Positions 23,828 to 33,909 of a DNA stretch of 64,000 bases are shown here, piece by piece. This DNA is from Dioszegia crocea (Eukaryota; Basidiomycota; Tremellomycetes; Tremellales; Bulleribasidiaceae), in assembly GCA_001600615.1 (NCBI GenBank), contig BCKK01000007.1, positions 1,208,431 to 1,272,430 on the forward strand, given 5' to 3'. Position numbers and translations under genes: made by a program. The stretch's first letter is position 1; each line of letters begins with the position of its first letter. The notes beneath the pieces were generated by a model. The model was not told the origin of the DNA and made no database searches. It saw only the letters and a program-made list of their open reading frames with translations.

Positions 23828-24139
23828 TCACTCCACATTCAGAGCCCTCTCGGCCTTGAGCAGCGCATCCTTGAGCGGCTGAAGCTCCGATCCAGCGGTG
23901 CTGGCGGAAAGGGTATCTTTGTACGCCCGGGGCAGATTGCTGCCATAATCGCTCGATTGCCCGCCTGTCTGCTTTGCGATGACCGTAGCGATGTGATTGG
24001 AAGTCACCAGGAGCGACTCTCCGTCAAGGTCGCGACGTCGAAGGAATTCATGAGCGAAGGGAGACAGCTCACTGACATTGACGGCAGAAAAGGCTGAATC
24101 TGTTGCCGCAGATCTGATACTGGAGTCTTGGGGTGCCAT
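23828..24139 (-). CDS. small hypothetical protein, 103 residues
   Basis: I do not recognise this gene. A single open frame begins MAPQDSSIRSAATDSAFSAV and ends KDALLKAERALNVE. It is predicted soluble and helical, rich in Ser and Ala, with no signal peptide. The frame is intact with C/G-ending codons, and the ATG is followed by typical 5' leader sequence, so I take it as a real gene. It lies 276 bp beyond the AP-3 delta stop in convergent orientation. The size and composition resemble small coiled-coil subunits, but I have no specific match. Confidence 0.55.
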   Translation of the reverse strand: MAPQDSSIRSAATDSAFSAVNVSELSPFAHEFLRRRDLDGESLLVTSNHIATVIAKQTGGQSSDYGSNLPRAYKDTLSASTAGSELQPLKDALLKAERALNVE

Positions 24140-24856
24140 TGTCTGGAGCTGGATCAGCGACAGTGGAGACAGCGAGGGTCTCGTAGCAACTCACGGGTGT
24201 TCTCGAATTGCGATGCAAGAAAGCGTTGTATGTACCACGGCCGCCCCGTGGACACCCTTATATGTCTCGCGCGTCCCGTTCAGAGGGGTCCTCACTGACG
24301 TACCTAAACCCCCTTCACTGTCATCCTTTCAAGCGACGAGGGGTGTATAGCAAGAGGGATCTCCTAAGGGGGCTTGCGCTTTCACACCTACGTCGCAGGC
24401 CACATGTTACAAGTGTGGCTCACCTGTCTCCCTTCAAGGTCTGCACAGCCACACAGTAACATAGCCGCTGTCTACTAAGCCGAGACTCCCCTATTGCTAT
24501 CCTTACATCAACCCGGGCCTGAGAGGTAGTGCACTCACTCGGCAGAAGCGCCGAGATATGGAAAGCGCTGATACTATAGTCTAGGAGTGCAGAAATCCCG
24601 TGCGGACCTGCAGATTTAAACGCGGGCGAAGGCTGCGGTCGTGTTGGAGCATGACAGGTCTCTCATTGAGCGTTTCAGTAGATCTGATCCCCTGTTGAGA
24701 GCAGCCATTCGTAAGGGCACCAAGACTATCGGCCGATCCTGACCCGAAGAAATACATGACGCTATATACACGCCACAATCTTAGGCCTCTCGCCCCGCCC
24801 TCATTCCCGCAACGCTTCGCCAGCTCCCTGCGTTGCTGCAGTCACACCAGTCTGGT
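24140..24856. other. intergenic region, nothing recognised
   Basis: A 717 bp gap between two small minus-strand genes. It contains upstream sequence of the 23828 gene and the 3' side of the 24857 gene. No open frame with coding character, no tRNA and no strong repeat were seen. Confidence 0.5.
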
Positions 24857-25356
24857 CTAGTCGTCGGGTTCGAGGACGCCTCCATCGATCATCGCTTGGT
24901 AGGGTGTAATGGTGGTGTCAATGTCAAGTATCCTCGCCATCTCCTCCATATCCGCGTCAATAACTCCTGCAAATCTCTGGCTGACATTTCCATCCACACC
25001 CCGAGTCTCATCGCGCACCTTGCGATTGTAGCGTTCAATAAGGATCCAGAGGCGCGTCTCCTTGGCGGGCCAGCCCTAGGCTTGTACCAACCCGCACCGT
25101 TCGACTGAGCCCAGTCGTGTCTAGCTGCAAGAAGCGCGCGGACTGGACCGGGCCTAGGCCAGCCCATGGTACTCGCTGTCGTCAAAAAGGTTCGAACTCT
25201 CTCGTTGGTAATCTGGTCGAGATGAATCGTTGGAACCTGTGTAGACGAAGTAGAGCCGATGATGGCAGGTTGGTCTTGGGATATCTGATTGCTGCTGGCG
25301 CCCAGTCCCGTTTCGGCGACGCTCTTGGCACCGCCAGTGGACTTGGCTTTCGACAT
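24857..25356 (-). pseudogene. unknown conserved-looking gene with a one-base frame break
   Basis: A minus-strand coding stretch starts at 25356 with MSKAKSTGGAKSVAETGLGA, continues through TNERVRTFLTTASTMGWPRP and LLAARHDWAQSNGAGWYKPR, then loses frame. Coding character resumes one frame over as WPAKETRLWILIERYNRKVR, VSQRFAGVIDADMEEMARIL and a natural end ITPYQAMIDGGVLEPDD at 24857. Start to stop is 500 bases, one short of a whole number of codons, and the switch falls at a GGG run near 25076. No GT-AG intron of reasonable size explains it. Either a base is missing from the assembly or this is a recent pseudogene; continued good codon use on both sides favours the former. About 166 residues if intact. 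I do not recognise the family. Confidence 0.6.
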
Positions 25357-26463
25357 GGTGTGGTTGAGTCTTGATAATCGATGTGTGAGAGATTCAATGT
25401 GATATGTGGCCTTGATGGTTGATATCAATCCAGGAAGACTGGGAAAAAGGGGATGGGGATGGGGATGTGCAGGCCTCAAGGGTCCGGACTTCACATGTTC
25501 CAACCGGCTGCGACGTGCCTCCTGGTGCGGGTCTTCCACCAACCTTTCACCTCTAAGTCTATCTCGAGCGCTCGCAGGCTTGCCCTGAACAGACACGTCA
25601 CGGCCAGTGCTGGTGCGTGTCTAACTAGCCCCATCCTTTCAATGTTTGCGCAGGTGCACAGCCTCGTTGACATCGGCCGAGCCGGTCGAACGATAAGACT
25701 GGCTTCTTTCGCTGCACGCTTCTCTCGGCGTGATCGCCGGATTGGTATGGTTCTGAAAAAGAAATAGAAGCTCGCTGTACCACCTAGTGCACAAGCTGCT
25801 GGGGGGAAGAAGGCCGCCGTGGGGTTGAAACAGGCCAGCCACCCGCCAGGGTCTCCGTCTCACATGCGCTTGACTTATGTAACCAGGTTTCGAACTTGAC
25901 ATCTCCTTTCCCCAGAGACGTATAAGAGGCGCATTTGAACTTGGACCGACTCGGATACCTGTGCTTGTTGAGTCGCGGCTACAAGCCATTCGCCAGCGCT
26001 AGCGTTGCCTCGAGGCTCAGGGATCGGAATGTCGTTCGAAGTTTTGACGTAAACATTACGCTCCGCCAGTTGTGGAGTTTGGTATCTAGAATTGGTCTAC
26101 TACCGAGCGATTGACAATGCATAGCACTTGCTGCTTGACCGTGAAACCAGGCGAGACTCAGCATGTAAGGCTTTAGGCAAGATGAGCTGTCGCCGTGAGG
26201 CAGTTTCGCCACTCAACTGTTTGGCGCCACTCAACCGTGCCTGATGCCACGTCACTCTACAACCGGATTGATACCAGCCTTCAATCTCGCCTCTCAGCCA
26301 GCCAACCCCACCTTATCCTCACCATACCTCCCAATCATCTATAACAACATCCGCTAGTCAGTATCGCTCCACCAGGAGAGTCGGAAGCCGCTCTCAAAAA
26401 GCATCCTCCAGTTTTGAAATCGCCAAAATCCGATCCAGATTGACTAGACCGCAACCCCAGAAG
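25357..26463. other. divergent intergenic region, nothing recognised
   Basis: A 1.1 kb gap upstream of CWC22 and of the frame-broken minus-strand gene. Short open frames occur on both strands but none has a family motif or convincing codon use. The last 200 bp before 26464 are C/T-rich with ATC-rich leader sequence. Confidence 0.5.
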
Positions 26464-29027
26464 ATGTCTCGTTCACCTCCCGCTTCATCCCGGTCCCCAT
26501 CCCCCAATTCAGGTCCAGACGAGTCCACAGCCTACAAGCGGAAAAGGTGAGCTATCTCCGTGTGCTCCTCCGCGCATCAAGCTGACAATCAGATCTGCCT
26601 CGCCTTTACCCCGAGACCGCTCCCCATCCCCCGCCGCCCGTAGAGCTCGACATGGTCCCAACTCCTCTTCCCCACCACCTACTTCTGCCGCCATCGTGAT
26701 TAAGCCCCTCCGCGGTAATGGATCCGTCGCTACGCCTTCCACGGGTGGAGGTGGAGCAGATGCAGCTGCCAAAGCGGAATTTGCAAAGCTTTTAGGATCG
26801 CGATCAGGAGGGGCTTATATTCCCCCTGCACGACTTAGGCTGCTGCAAGCTGAGGCATCAAAGAATAAGGCTAGTCCGGAATTTCAGAGATTATCTTGGG
26901 ATGCTTTGAGGAAGAGTATCAATGGTTTGATCAACAAGGTACGTCCTCAGCTAGGTAGATCCGGAGAGAGTATCAAGAAGCTGACTCTATAGGTCAATAC
27001 TTCAAATATCAAACATGTCATCCCTGAGCTGTTTGGGGAAAACCTTATCCGAGGCAAAGGGTTGTTTGCTCGTTCAGTCATGCGCGCCCAGGCATCCTCG
27101 CTACCTTTTACGCCCATTTTTGCCGCTCTGGTCGCTATTGTCAATACGAAACTACCCCAAGTTGGAGAATTGGTCTTGGTGCGCTTGATCAGTCAATTCC
27201 GACGAGCATACAAGCGTAATGACAAGGTATGCTAGGTATTGCTCGGAAGCTGGTTAAGGCTTGTAGCTTACTCTTCAGGTCATTTGCAATGCCACATCCG
27301 CCTTCATCGCCCACCTTGTCAACCAATACGTAGCCCACGAGCTCGTCGCCCTCCAAATCCTACTCCTCTGCCTTGAACGGCCAACCGACGATTCGATCGA
27401 AGTCGCCGTCGGCTTCATGCGCGAAGTCGGGGCCTTCCTTGCTGAACACTCCCCAAAGGCAAACAACACGGTATACGAGCGATTCAGGGCGGTATTGCAC
27501 GAAGGCGCAATTTCGAAGCGGTGTCAATATATGATTGAGGTGTTGTTTCAAGTCAGGAAGGATAAGTATAAGGATAATCCTACGATCCCAATGGGGCTCG
27601 ATTTGGTGGAGGAGGAAGAACAGATTACGCATCGGATTACGCTGGATGATGAGTTGCAGGTATTGGAGAGTCTGAGTGAGTTAGAGATCTCGTGCAGAAT
27701 GTCATGGATTCCAGCTGATCTTGTAGATCTGTTCAAGGCCGATCCGAACTTCCTGGAGAATGAGGAGAGATATGTCGGTATTAAGAAGGAGATCCTGGGC
27801 GATTCGGAAGATGAGGAGTCTGGGGAATCGGGCAGCGAGGAGGATAGTGATGAGGAGGATGAGGATGGAGCTGCGCCGGAGAAGGAGGGCATTACGGATA
27901 TGACTGAGACGAATTTGATCAATCTGAGGCGGACGATTTATCTGACTATCATGAACTCGGTAAGCTACTCCGCCTTCACAACCGTTGGGTACAAGCTGAC
28001 ATTGTAGCTCAACTTTGAAGAAGCTGTGCACAAGTTGATGAAGATCAACCTTCCAGAAGGACGCGAGGTGGGTCTAAGCCTTACCTGACTGGACATGGCT
28101 AATAGTCAGATTGAAATGTGCAACATGATCATCGAATGTTGTTCGCAAGAACGTACCTACTCCAACTTCTACGGTCTGATCGGCGAGCGACTTTGCAAGC
28201 TCAATCGGGTATGGACCGAAAGCTTCCAAGAAGCATTCGCAAAGTACTACGAGACGATCCATCGATACGAGACGAACAAACTTCGAAACATTGGTCGATT
28301 CTTCGGTCACCTCATCGCATCTGACGGTATCTCCTGGGCCGTACTCCACGTCGTTCATATGAATGAAGACGAAACTACATCTTCCAGTCGAATCTTTGTG
28401 AAAATCATGATGACGGAGATGATTGAAGAGTTGGGGAATAACAAGGTGGTTGAACGATTCCGAATGCCGGATCTTCGACCTGCCTTCCAGGGTTTATTCC
28501 CTATGGATAATCCTAAAAATACTCGATTTGCAATCAACTACTTTACGTCGATTGGGATGGGAAGGGTCACGGAGGATATGCGAGCGTTTTTGGCGGATGC
28601 ACCGAGATTGCTCGCGGCGCAGCATGCGGCGGATAGGAGGGTCAAGGAGGATAGCTCGTCGGATGAAGATTCGGATGAGAGCTCGGTGATTACTAGTTCG
28701 TCGGAGGAGAGTTCGAGCGATTCGGATTCGGATCATAGTAGGCGGGGTGGGCGGGGTGGGCGTGGGGGAGCGAGGGGGAAAAGGAGCCCGGTGAAGAGGG
28801 AGAAGGACTCGAGGAGTTCACGATCACCTCCGAAAGGTGGTCGTCGACCTCGATCACCAACTTATTCGAGATCCCCACCGCCACCACCGAGGAGTTCGCG
28901 AAGGGATGAAGGAAGGGCCAGTGGGAGGAGGTATGATGATGACTCCCCACCTCCACGGAATAGGTATGACTCGCCGCCTAGGAGGAGGGAACCTCTGCCA
29001 CCTGGAAGGTCAAGTGGGGGAAGATAA
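26464..29027 (+). CDS. CWC22: pre-mRNA splicing factor CWC22
   Basis: Spliceosome-associated MIF4G/MA3 protein required for the first catalytic step, and in many eukaryotes for loading eIF4A3 in exon-junction complexes. The N-terminus is Ser/Arg/Pro-rich ([14 protein letters not shown]). The MIF4G domain begins with [20 protein letters not shown] and continues [50 protein letters not shown] and [20 protein letters not shown]. An acidic linker ([20 protein letters not shown]) precedes the MA3 domain: [37 protein letters not shown] and [20 protein letters not shown], ending with [19 protein letters not shown]. The tail is an RS/RG-rich region with poly-Pro blocks. Six or so short introns interrupt the first two thirds. 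The stop is at 29025. Domain order and motifs leave little doubt. Confidence 0.93.
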
Positions 29028-29419
29028 ATAGCGGGCGACGGAGATTAGGCGGTAGGAGGGTAAGAGAAAGGACAACTGAGGTAGACGCGTAAAAGTGATG
29101 TATTTCGGTTTAGGTGAATGTCTTGCTACATCTTCTCTGACTCTGCATCGACGGTGTTGGACTACTTCTCTACCTTTGCCCGACAGTTGTCGTTCACCAT
29201 CCCCATTCCCACAAATGGGTCTTCGTTGACTGGCCGGAGGAATGTGAAACGCCTAACGTAATTTGCCAAAATACCACCGAGAGCGTTCGGGGGCCGTGCT
29301 CCGTGTCCTCTGCGCAGTGATAAGATGGTACGAGGTATATACCTCCGATACACCTCTTCTATATAGTATACATCTACCCGAACCTCTTCGTGACCCCCGT
29401 CAAATACTAGGGATCCAAC
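29028..29419. other. intergenic region between CWC22 and P450
   Basis: About 390 bp between two plus-strand genes. It holds the CWC22 3' UTR and the P450 promoter, including a 14 bp palindrome at 29332-29345 and a TATATAG-type element near 29361. Confidence 0.6.
29332..29345. promoter_or_regulatory. perfect palindrome upstream of the P450 start
   Basis: GAGGTATATACCTC is a perfect 14 bp palindrome 75 bp before the P450 ATG. A TATATAG stretch follows 15 bp later. The position fits a dimeric transcription-factor site or an extended TATA element; no factor is implied by sequence alone. Confidence 0.4.
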
Positions 29420-31241
29420 ATGGCACTCTCCGTCCTCTACGCCTTCGCGTTTCTTCCAGCCTACATCATCCTTCGCCGGATCTACTACACCCTCATCTAC
29501 CCTTCACTATCCTCAACAAGCGCCGATGTAGCTCCTCGACCACCACTCGTCGCTGATTGGATTCCCTTCGTGGGCAGTGGAATTGCCATGACTAATGGCG
29601 ATAAATTCTGGCAGGGAGCTGTAGAGAAGTATGGTCCGGCATTTAGAGTTAAGGCAATGGGTGATATTCGGACTTTTGTCGTCACGCCTGGTGTACGTCC
29701 TACCATGAGTCGTGGACAAGGTCAAGCTGATGATGGGTAGTTGATCAGCTACGTGTATAAGAATTCTCGAAATTTGTGAGATTTGAGCACGAGCTTCGAG
29801 TCCTTTGATGGCCCAGGTACTGATCTATAGTGACTTCCATTTCTTCAGACGAGGAATGCAGTCCATCATATTCGGCATGGTATGTCTATTGTCGTATCCA
29901 GGTATTATGAGACACGCGCTAAGATGGCAGAACAACAACCACGCTCAATCAGACGTAATGGACGATAAGCTCTTCCCAGGGCATCATCGTAATATGCAGC
30001 CTGGAAGTATTGCGACGCTCATAAAGCGGTATGCGGATCTGCTCGAAGGTCGGATGGGCAAAGAGCTAGGCGACCTAGGAGCGCAAGGAAAGGTGGTGGA
30101 CTTGAACGAGTTCGCTTTTGACATTCTAGTACGTTTACGTTTGCCCCTACTCCCACAAGCCCAACCAAGGGCTGCAGCTGATTACTCAGTACGAAGCATC
30201 CTCCCGAGCCTTCTTTTCCGACTCATTCCCCCACGCTAAATTCAAAGCACCCTTCATGGCCTTTGACGCCATTTTCCCTTTACTCAATCTTTCAACTTTG
30301 CCAGCTATTGCCCGTCGGCCCGCTGAGAAATCGAGAGATCAGGCTTTACGTATGATTACCGAATGGTGGTCGACTTGCAGTGATGATGATAGGAAATCAA
30401 TCGCGCCGAGTATGTTGGGGATGGTGGAATGCTCAGAAAGTGAGGGATGGCCAGAGAAGGATTTGGCCAGTTTGTTTTTATCGGAGATTTGGGCGTTAGA
30501 GGCTAATGCGCCATACGGTAAGTTACACCCACACTGTGGATATGATTTTGAGAGCTGATGCTTTCAGCGGGTATTTGGGCTGTCGTTGAACTTATCCGAA
30601 ATCCCAAGATCCTCATTCGAGTTCGAGAAGAACTATCAACTGTCATTTCTACACTACACCCACCGACACTTTCTACCCTCCTTCACAAGCCTCAACCGGA
30701 ACTACCGGGTTTACTACCCCTTACCAACGCGGTATTTCAAGAGACACTCCGCTTTCACGTCGATACCCTATCTTTACGAGTGGTGCAGAATGATTGTGTC
30801 ATCCCTGCGCATTTGCTTCCGAGTGGGATAGGGCATGGAAGGGGATTGGCATTGAAGAAGGATGAACAGGTGGTTTGTGTGACGAGGGTGCCAGCTGTTG
30901 GAGATGGGGAATGGGGAGAGGATGCTGGCAGGTGGAATCCGGATAGGTTTTCGGATGGGGTGGGGGCAAAAGGACGGTCTATGAATCCCTTTGGAGGTGG
31001 TGTGTCGATGTGCGAAGGTGAGTTGACGCCCATATCGGGGAAGGCCTGGAGCGAGATACTGATTACTCCAGGTCGTCATTTCGCTTCAGCCGAAATCCTC
31101 ACCTTTATCGCCGCATTCACATACCTCTTTGATGCTGAGCTCATCACCGATAGTCTGAAGCCGAACTTACAGCGCGTGGGATTGGGTGTACAGCAGACTT
31201 TGGGCGATTTCAAGGTCAAGCTACGAAAGCGAGAGGTTTAG
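29420..31241 (+). CDS. cytochrome P450 monooxygenase-family protein
   Basis: Membrane-anchored P450: MALSVLYAFAFLPAYIILRR is an N-terminal hydrophobic anchor, followed by a Pro-rich hinge and the FVGSGIAMTNGDKFWQGAVE region. An intron from GTGAGATTT to ATCTATAG must be removed to join SYVYKNSRN to FDFHFFRRGMQSIIFGM and avoid an in-frame TGA. Later blocks are YEASSRAFFSDSFPHAKFKA, the I helix (WALEANAPYAGIWAVVEL), the ExxR motif in AVFQETLRFH, WNPDRF, and the heme loop NPFGGGVSMCEG, which splices to RHFASAEILTFIAAF. The heme cysteine and ExxR pair are intact. The I helix has ANAPY where most P450s have the AGxDT oxygen-activation motif, a feature shared with CYP7/CYP8-type enzymes. Substrate unknown; sterols or fatty-acid derivatives are plausible. 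It ends FKVKLRKREV at 31239. Confidence 0.87.
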
Positions 31242-31621
31242 ATCGGATTGTGACGATGGGAGAAAGCAGGGTGAAGCTGTGATTTGGTAAATGTAGCCGG
31301 ATCTTCGCGTTTTGCATATAATGGAAGATGGATCTACTCATTCAGTGACCCACCTCACGATTGACCTCATTCTCACTTAAAACGTTAGTTTGGTGGCGCT
31401 GAGACTACTGAAATGGTATTGATATGAGTTGAGGACAAGGTAGTAGGGTATGCCCCAAATCAGATTATCAGGTACAGTTCATATATGATTAGGTATTCGG
31501 CGTCAAGGACGACTGTGAATAGACACACGAGTGACCACATTCACCCTCGAGCAAACCAATCGTAGGGTATAATGGAAGCAATTACATATACATGAGATGC
31601 AAGTGAGCCTGTCCTTCAAAG
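31242..31621. other. intergenic region, nothing recognised
   Basis: About 380 bp between the P450 stop and the broken tandem-family copy. Probably two 3' UTRs, convergent. No structured element noticed. Confidence 0.5.
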
Positions 31622-31954
31622 CTAATTGGACCCCTCCTTGGGTACAAAGTGGACTGAACAATCCTCGTCCACCCGCAACGGGACCAGCAACCAGATTTTG
31701 CCATCCCTTGGACTGCATTCCCCAAAGGACTCCTTCACGCCGGGTAGCGTCATGTCGATCTGCAGCTCCTGCCATCTTGTAATTCACATCCGCAGTATTG
31801 CCGACTCCAAAGGTGAGGTGTTTGTCGAATAGGGACGCCAGGGCTGTGCTGCAATTGGATGAGGGCTTTTGAAGGGTGATCAGATCGCTTCTGTGTCTGT
31901 TGCCATGAGGATTGCAGTGCCATGAGAAACCATGTTGCTTGCGTTGGTCGACAT
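31622..31954 (-). pseudogene. broken copy A of an unknown tandem gene family
   Basis: Degenerate third member of the tandem family (intact copies at 32260 and 33017). It keeps a start, MSTNASNMVSHGTAILMATD, then hits TGA at codon 25. Family-like sequence resumes in another frame as DLITLQKPSSNCSTALASLF with DKHLTFG, and in a third frame as WQELQIDMTLPGVKESFGEC and KIWLLVPLRVDEDCSVHF, ending at 31622. These align in order with copy B (LKLLGLLT, IQKLFSDN, EWEEYEVW, RILVRSMGGTDHCTVKF) and copy C (RLTLTSLS, LLELFSER, EWESFLL, NIWLLRTPGTNKCTVEF). It lacks the roughly 45-residue charged middle of the intact copies. The second switch might be a short intron; the first cannot be. Confidence 0.6.
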
Positions 31955-32259
31955 GTTGATGATGAGAGGTGGTACTGAAAGTGAAGGGGGAGAGAGGGCG
32001 TCTTCTCCCTCTTTACTCTTCGCCCTGGAGCTATGGCGATGTGCCGACCCCTGAGGATCATTCAAGCTGAGGTGTCACGAAAGGACTGCTGCCAGCCTGC
32101 AAGTAAGAAATACACGATGCAGATATTGACTCCAATGCATAGGATTCGGAAATTCGTGTTAGGGCAGTTCAGCGCAGCAATCACATACACTCCGGATTGA
32201 CACTAGTAGCTTCCACATGCACAAACTCCTCAATACGAGCGCCTAGAGCAGACACCAAC
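31955..32259. other. spacer between tandem copies A and B
   Basis: About 305 bp holding the upstream region of broken copy A and the 3' end region of copy B. Short stretches resemble the upstream regions of copies B and C. Confidence 0.45.
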
Positions 32260-32733
32260 CTATGAGGTAGCAGAGGTGCCACATTCGAAAAACTTGACCG
32301 TGCAGTGGTCTGTCCCTCCCATACTCCGCACCAGGATCCTGGATCCCACCGAAGTTCCCCTCAAAGAAGCGTCATTCCCGGGCTCGTGCCACACCTCATA
32401 CTCTTCCCACTCCCCGACGGGCTGATCGGGTGGCGCAAAGCTTTTGATCCAGTCCCAGAGCCCGGTGGATTTGCGGCCGTTCCGGCCTCCCTTCGCGCCA
32501 TCAGTCTGACTGGCCGCTTCTTCTTCGGTGACCGCCTGGTAGCTCGAGCCAGAAGGGGAGGAGGGGTGGACGAAAAGGGAGTGATTGTCTGAGAATAGCT
32601 TCTGGATCTCGAGTGGGGCCTCTGGGGTCGTACACGTCAGAAGGCCGAGCAGCTTGAGATTCTCATTGCAGTCAGCCACGTCCATGCTGTGAAGCGTAGC
32701 AGTGCCTTGGTACGTGGGGTTTGTGGAGCTCAT
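32260..32733 (-). CDS. unknown tandem-family protein, copy B
   Basis: A single open frame of 157 residues starting MSSTNPTYQGTATLHSMDVA. I do not recognise the family. Layout: an N-terminal beta-rich half (LKLLGLLTCTTPEAPLEIQK, LFSDNHSLFVHPSS), a charged glycine-containing middle (EEEAASQTDGAKGGRNGRKS), then GEWEEYEVWHEPGNDASLRG and SRILVRSMGGTDHCTVKFFE at the end. The C-terminal pattern of hydrophobic strand, GT, a lone Cys and VKF or VEF is shared with copy C and the broken copy A. No signal peptide or membrane segment. Intronless, unlike most neighbours. The proximal upstream sequence resembles that of copy C, so gene and promoter were duplicated together. Confidence 0.65.
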   Translation of the reverse strand: MSSTNPTYQGTATLHSMDVADCNENLKLLGLLTCTTPEAPLEIQKLFSDNHSLFVHPSSPSGSSYQAVTEEEAASQTDGAKGGRNGRKSTGLWDWIKSFAPPDQPVGEWEEYEVWHEPGNDASLRGTSVGSRILVRSMGGTDHCTVKFFECGTSATS

Positions 32734-33016
32734 GTTGAAGATGAGTGGTGGATGGTGTAAAGTGTGGGAAGTGGCAAATCGAGGGAACGTCTCGCACTCT
32801 CAGTAGTGCACTCTCCCGGGATCGAGAGACAACTGACTACCCCTGGTGGACAAAGGTCGTGCTTGTGCTGAAAGGACGCCTGGAGTAATGCGTTGACACG
32901 TGATTCATAGCGTCAGTAAGTCAGTAGTCATCGGTAGGCATACAAGTATACAGCTGTGTTAATGGCTTGGATGAGATTAAGCATAGAAGGATGCTCAAAT
33001 ATGGGGCAAAATTTGG

Positions 33017-33496
33017 CTAGAAGTAGGAATCGCTGAGATCTTGCAAGAGATCGCTACTCCCCGTAAACTCCACCGTGCACTTGTTCGTCCCCGGAGTCCT
33101 CAGTAACCAGATGTTGCGCTTCAACGGACAATTCTTCAAATAAGTCGAGTTGTATCCGGCCTTGGAAAGCAAAAACGACTCCCACTCGTCGCTTCGCTGC
33201 TCATCAGAGGCGATATCTCTGAGGGGTTCTTTGCGTTGCCGCTTGTTCGTGGTCTGCGAGTCGAGCGTGTCCTCTTTGGCTTCGCCATTGCTTTGGAAGG
33301 TAGGCGAAGGATAGATGATAAGGATCTTGCGTTCTGAAAACAGCTCGAGTAATCGGCTTGGAGGATCCTTGATGTTCGTTGATAGCGAAGTAAGGGTAAG
33401 TCGTTCTTCGCCGCTGTAACTGCCGGGGTGTTTGGTGAGTAGACCACTGCCTTGGTAGAATGCGGCTTCAAGCTTGGCAACGTGGGTGTCCCTCAT
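33017..33496 (-). CDS. unknown tandem-family protein, copy C
   Basis: A single open frame of 159 residues starting MRDTHVAKLEAAFYQGSGLL and ending SSDLLQDLSDSYF. It is the paralogue of copy B: RLTLTSLSTNIKDPPSRLLE aligns with NLKLLGLLTCTTPEAPLEIQ, ILIIYPSPTF with SLFVHPSSPS, DEWESFLLSKAGYNSTYLKN with GEWEEYEVWHEPGNDASLRG, and NIWLLRTPGTNKCTVEF with RILVRSMGGTDHCTVKF. Identity is low, so the duplication is old or the proteins evolve fast. The middle carries a basic patch (TTNKRQRKEPLRD) that could act as a nuclear signal; copy B has a shorter basic patch at the same place. Intronless and cytosolic or nuclear by appearance. Function unknown. Confidence 0.65.
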   Translation of the reverse strand: MRDTHVAKLEAAFYQGSGLLTKHPGSYSGEERLTLTSLSTNIKDPPSRLLELFSERKILIIYPSPTFQSNGEAKEDTLDSQTTNKRQRKEPLRDIASDEQRSDEWESFLLSKAGYNSTYLKNCPLKRNIWLLRTPGTNKCTVEFTGSSDLLQDLSDSYF

Positions 33497-33909
33497 ATTG
33501 ACGATGATTGATGTGTGGTGGAGTCCAAGTGCAGGTGAGCCGAGGGGCTTATCGTCTGTTCGTGTGCACCGCAGGGCTTAACAAGTGACTGTCCACCCCT
33601 GACGTACAAAGGTATCGATTGTTTGAACGGAGTTTCCGGGTGATTTGTCGTAACTTTACGCCGGGTGACCCGTTGCTTTAAGAATCAGTAAGTCGTGGCC
33701 GAGACATACACAGGCTGTATGATGGACGTTGATGTTGTTACAATTGGTAGTTCTAGATCTATGGTATGAGCTGACAGACCCGGACGAGTTTGACAGGACA
33801 CCAACCAAACTCACACCTTGGTACAAATCCGACTTCCCGCCCGTTCCAAACGCCCTTCAAAAACTCCAAGCCATAAGAGTACCAAACGCCACACTTCCTC
33901 CATCCACCC
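33497..33909. other. upstream region of tandem copy C
   Basis: A 413 bp gap. The first 250 bp are the promoter side of copy C and share short matches, such as CAGTAAGTC and ACAAAGGT, with the region upstream of copy B. The rest overlaps the 3' side of the Rcf2-like gene. A plus-strand open frame at 33729-33977 runs into that gene antisense and I do not accept it. Confidence 0.45.

Noticed and set aside
29770..29815. In-frame TGA in the P450 gene, suggesting a pseudogene
   Set aside because: A GTGAGATTT...ATCTATAG intron removes it and joins SRN to FDFHFFRRG in frame.
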